From: JADJLQ01 sp034439915
Lineage (GTDB): Bacteria; Bacteroidota; Bacteroidia; Chitinophagales; Saprospiraceae
Reading direction: 5' to 3'
Length of the DNA stretch: 37,619 nucleotides
Assembly: GCA_034439915.1 (NCBI GenBank)
Contig: JAWXBI010000218.1
Coordinates: 1 to 37,619, forward strand
The number at the start of each line of letters is the position of its first letter. Positions within the stretch are counted from its first letter, which is position 1. A model generated the notes under the pieces. That model was not told where the DNA came from. It saw nothing but the letters and a program-made list of their open reading frames with translations, and did not search any database. Below are positions 34,890-37,619 of the stretch, piece by piece. A program made the position numbers and the translations under genes.

Positions 34890-36065
34890 ATGAAATCTAT
34901 TATTTTTATTGGTCTGATAGGGATCGTTTTATCTGCCTGTCAATCTGAGCTTAAAAAAACATCGTCACAAGACCTCAGTCAGACTTTTTCGCTGATTCAA
35001 CGAAATGCTGACCTGATGATGGGCAAGGAATGGGAGCAGGTACACAATGCCTATACCAAAAACATCCAGAAACTCCGCGAACAACCGGAAGATGCCAAGG
35101 CTAAACTGGATTTAGCTGAATTGTTCATGCAGGAAGCACGTGTTACCGGCGAACATGGCCATTATTATCCCCTGGCTTTGCTATTGGCCGACCAGGTTTT
35201 GATAGATCATGCCGCCATCAAAGACCACGCCTTCCGGGCTTTATCAGACAAAGCTTCTGTTTTATTGTCACTTCATCAGTTTGTAGAAGCCAAAGAGGTT
35301 GCGGTGAAAGCTATTAAAATCAACCCTTACAATGCGCAGATTTACGGTGCCCTGGTAGATGCCCATATCGAATTGGGAGAATACGAAGAAGCCGTCAACA
35401 CAGCAGATAAAATGGTGGCCATCCGGCCCGATTTACGATCCTATTCCCGCATCAGTTATTTGAGAGAACTCTACGGGGATTTGGATGGTGCTATCGATGC
35501 TATGAATCAGGCAGTGGAAGCCGGGTATCCCGGATATGAAGAGACTTCCTGGGCGAGGATGCATTTAGGGGATTTGTATTTAAAAGCCGGCAAGCCTGAT
35601 TTTGCGGAAATGCATTACCGGTTGGCACTGGAACAAAGACCGGGTTATCCATTTGCCCTGGCAGCCCTGGGTAATCTGGAAATGCAAAAACAAAATTATC
35701 CCGAAGCGGAAAAACTTCTGGATCAGGCCATACAATCTATACCGGAAGTGGGTTTTTACATTACCAAAGCCGAGTTGAAATTGCTGACAAATAAACCCGA
35801 TGAGGCCAATCAACTGGCTAAAGAAGTGATTGAAATGCTGAAAGAGGATGAACAGGCGGGTCACAAAATGGACCTGACCTATGCCTATGTCTACAAGAAT
35901 TTATTAGCCGATCCCAAAACGTCTCTTCAATATGTTCAAAAGGAACATGCGGTCAGGCCAAATAATATCGAAGTAAACCAATACCTGGCCGATATTTATG
36001 CTGAACTGGGCGATAAAGAAAAAGCAAATCAATTCTTAGCAAAGTCTGCGATTAGTAAAATATAG
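34890..36065 (+). CDS. TPR lipoprotein
   Basis: 391 aa. The lipoprotein signal ends LSAC (Cys17). From ~75 to ~385 there are repeated tetratricopeptide units, e.g. AQIYGALVDAHIELGEYEEA, GDLDGAIDAMNQAVEAGYPG and LGDLYLKAGKPDFAEMHY, spaced about 34 residues apart. It probably serves as a protein-binding scaffold on the periplasmic side of a membrane. It starts 28 bp after DUF4331 copy 2, so it belongs to the same transcript, and a terminator follows. Its partner may be a DUF4331 protein (inference). Confidence 0.88.
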   Translation: MKSIIFIGLIGIVLSACQSELKKTSSQDLSQTFSLIQRNADLMMGKEWEQVHNAYTKNIQKLREQPEDAKAKLDLAELFMQEARVTGEHGHYYPLALLLADQVLIDHAAIKDHAFRALSDKASVLLSLHQFVEAKEVAVKAIKINPYNAQIYGALVDAHIELGEYEEAVNTADKMVAIRPDLRSYSRISYLRELYGDLDGAIDAMNQAVEAGYPGYEETSWARMHLGDLYLKAGKPDFAEMHYRLALEQRPGYPFALAALGNLEMQKQNYPEAEKLLDQAIQSIPEVGFYITKAELKLLTNKPDEANQLAKEVIEMLKEDEQAGHKMDLTYAYVYKNLLADPKTSLQYVQKEHAVRPNNIEVNQYLADIYAELGDKEKANQFLAKSAISKI

Positions 36066-36109
36066 GAAGTATATCCCTGACAAATTAGATTTCGTAGACT
36101 TTTTTTTAG

Positions 36110-36139
36110 AGGAGGCAACTGCAAGGTTGTCTCCTTTTT
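36110..36139 (+). terminator. Rho-independent terminator of the DUF4331/TPR operon
   Basis: AGGAGGCAAC (36110-36119) pairs with GTTGTCTCCT (36126-36135) with one G-U pair and a six-base loop. It is followed by a T-run on the plus strand only. The minus-strand gpmI gene ends 15 bases beyond. Confidence 0.8.
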
Positions 36140-36149
36140 GTTTAGCCAA

Positions 36150-37619
36150 TTAGTGGATGTCCACTGCTAATATTTCTCCTGTCATTTCCAGGGGTGGTTC
36201 GATGCCCATGAGCCTGAGGATAGTCGGTGCGATATCACCCAGTTTTCCTGGTTTAAGGGTTAGTTCTTTAGTACCAAGATAGATCAGTGGTACCGGGTTT
36301 TTAGAATGCGCAGTATTTACCGTCCCATCCGGGTTGATCATACAATCTGCATTGCCATGATCCGCCAGTATAATAAATTGATAACCCAAAGGCGCACCGG
36401 CTTCAACCAATTGTTGCAGGCAGTTATCGACTGTTTGAGCGGCTATCATACCTGCTTTGAACACCCCGGTATGACCTACCATGTCCGTATTGGCAAAGTT
36501 GAGACAGATAAAATCAGGGGTTTTTGATTTCCAGTGGTTGAGCAATGCCTGGGTAATACCAGGTGCTGACATTTCTGGTTGGAGATCATAAGTGGCTACT
36601 TTGGGCGAAGGAATCAAAATGCGCTCTTCGCCTTTAAAAGGAACCTCTCGTCCTCCGGAAAAGAAGAACGTTACATGGGGATATTTTTCTGTTTCAGCAA
36701 TCCGGAGTTGGGTCAACCCATTTTTAGCTATGATTTCCCCAATCGTATTGTTGAGGTTATCGGTTTTATATAGTGCTTTGACCTGATTAAAACTGGCATC
36801 GTATTCCGTCATGGTGACAAAATCCAGGTCCAGTTTTTTCATTTCGTATTCGTCCATGTCTTTTTGAAAAAGGACTTGGGTTAACTGCCTTGGTCGATCT
36901 GTTCTGAAATTAAAAAACAATACCGCCTCCCCGTCCTGGATTCGATGAGATCCACTTCCGGCAATGACCAAGGGCTCAATAAATTCATCCGTAACCCCGT
37001 TTTGATAAGCTTTTTCCATCGCTCCAATGGGGTCTTCGGTTAATTCTCCTTTGGCATGAACCAGGAGATCGTAAGCTTTTTTGACCCGCTCCCATCTTTT
37101 ATCCCTGTCCATGGCAAAATATCTCCCAATCACGGAAGCCAGACTAATCTGCTGATTTTGGATGTGTTTAAGCAAGTCCGAAACATAGGTTGAACCCATC
37201 TTGGGATCAGTATCGCGTCCATCTGTAAAAGCATGTATACAGACCGAGGGCAACTGGTAGGTCTCAATGATGTCGCACAGGGCAAACAAATGCCGTATGT
37301 GCGAATGCACTCCACCGTCAGACAACAATCCGATCAGGTGCAGGCGGGTGCCCTTTTGTTTACATCGTTGAAGCAGGGCGATTAGTTCAGGATTTTTTTC
37401 CAACTCTTTGGTGCGGATGGCGCGGTTGATCCTGGCCAATTCCTGATAAACCACCCGGCCGGCACCCAGATTAAGGTGGCCCACCTCAGAGTTGCCCATT
37501 TGACCCTCCGGCAGGCCCACTTCCTCGCCAAAGGTGACTAAAGTGGAATGTGGGTTATTAGGCCATATTTGGTCAAAAAACGGCGTGGAGGCAGAAGCGA
37601 TGGCATCTGCATTATAATC
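36150..37619 (-). CDS. gpmI: 2,3-bisphosphoglycerate-independent phosphoglycerate mutase (5' end missing)
   Basis: The gene enters from the right edge: the frame is open to base 37619 and reads YNADAIASASTPFFDQIWP, then LPEGQMGNSEVGHLNLG with the phosphoserine Ser of iPGM. A GTG at 37520 is internal, not the start; only ~20 N-terminal residues appear to lie outside. Further signatures are HAFTDGRDTDPKMG, FFNFRTDRPRQLTQ and the C-terminal Mn-site motifs ILADHGNADCM and TAHSKNPVPLI. It interconverts 3- and 2-phosphoglycerate in glycolysis, in the cytosol. Length fits the ~510-aa family. It is convergent with the TPR operon. Confidence 0.96.
   Translation of the reverse strand, partial: DYNADAIASASTPFFDQIWPNNPHSTLVTFGEEVGLPEGQMGNSEVGHLNLGAGRVVYQELARINRAIRTKELEKNPELIALLQRCKQKGTRLHLIGLLSDGGVHSHIRHLFALCDIIETYQLPSVCIHAFTDGRDTDPKMGSTYVSDLLKHIQNQQISLASVIGRYFAMDRDKRWERVKKAYDLLVHAKGELTEDPIGAMEKAYQNGVTDEFIEPLVIAGSGSHRIQDGEAVLFFNFRTDRPRQLTQVLFQKDMDEYEMKKLDLDFVTMTEYDASFNQVKALYKTDNLNNTIGEIIAKNGLTQLRIAETEKYPHVTFFFSGGREVPFKGEERILIPSPKVATYDLQPEMSAPGITQALLNHWKSKTPDFICLNFANTDMVGHTGVFKAGMIAAQTVDNCLQQLVEAGAPLGYQFIILADHGNADCMINPDGTVNTAHSKNPVPLIYLGTKELTLKPGKLGDIAPTILRLMGIEPPLEMTGEILAVDIH

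Noticed and set aside
37130..37520. gpmI start at the GTG at 37520
   Set aside because: The frame is open to the window edge and encodes conserved iPGM sequence upstream, so the true start lies outside.

Overview
The window reads as a chromosomal segment of a Bacteroidetes bacterium, most likely of the Saprospiraceae type. The evidence is type IX secretion (T9SS) C-terminal sorting domains, a choice-of-anchor B protein, DUF2911, a GH95 fucosidase, dipeptidyl peptidase IV, start sites without Shine-Dalgarno sequences, and several exact TAnnTTTG-type -7 promoter boxes. Gene content is otherwise strongly planctomycete-flavoured: two DUF7133/TIGR02604 'membrane-bound dehydrogenase' lipoproteins and a PSD1/DUF1549/DUF1553 + DUF1501 + DUF2231-cytochrome c operon. 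No tRNA, rRNA, transposase or CRISPR array was seen.

Layout. 1-1316: remnant of a large secreted repeat protein on the minus strand, broken by a nonsense codon, frameshifts and an internal deletion. 1326-6237 (+): propeller/HEAT/cytochrome c lipoprotein, then a neutral-ceramidase-like hydrolase. 8500-6346 (-): alpha/beta hydrolase and Tat-exported amidohydrolase. 8706-11189 (+): second propeller/HEAT lipoprotein without cytochrome c, followed 12 bp later by a Tat-exported HiPIP. 11380-11598: orphan T9SS sorting tail. 12304-11678 (-): hemolysin III/PAQR membrane protein. 17147-12400 (-): GH95 fucosidase and DPP IV. 17221-18303: intergenic repeat field with ten ~60-bp tandem units. 22077-18322 (-): miaA, hotdog thioesterase and a choice-of-anchor B T9SS protein. 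22136-23299 (+): acyltransferase. 29209-23383 (-): PSD1/DUF1549/DUF1553, DUF1501 and DUF2231-cytochrome c-LRR operon. 29430-30284 (+): DUF2911. 30869-30372 (-): ECF sigma factor, divergent from two tandem DUF4331 proteins and a TPR lipoprotein (31038-36065, +). 37619-36150 (-): gpmI, cut by the window end.

How the genes may work together. The left and centre hold many exported hydrolases and redox lipoproteins acting in the periplasm or at the cell surface. Two paralogous propeller proteins appear to use different electron carriers: a fused c-type heme domain in one, and a separate HiPIP in the other. A third redox set, the PSD1 operon, carries three CxxCH motifs in two proteins. My working inference is an accessory oxidation and hydrolysis region for an external glyco- or lipid-like substrate. 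No substrate or cofactor other than heme and Fe-S can be read from the sequence. The DUF4331/TPR/ECF sigma group is a second, separate locus of unknown function. miaA, the thioesterase and gpmI are ordinary housekeeping genes.
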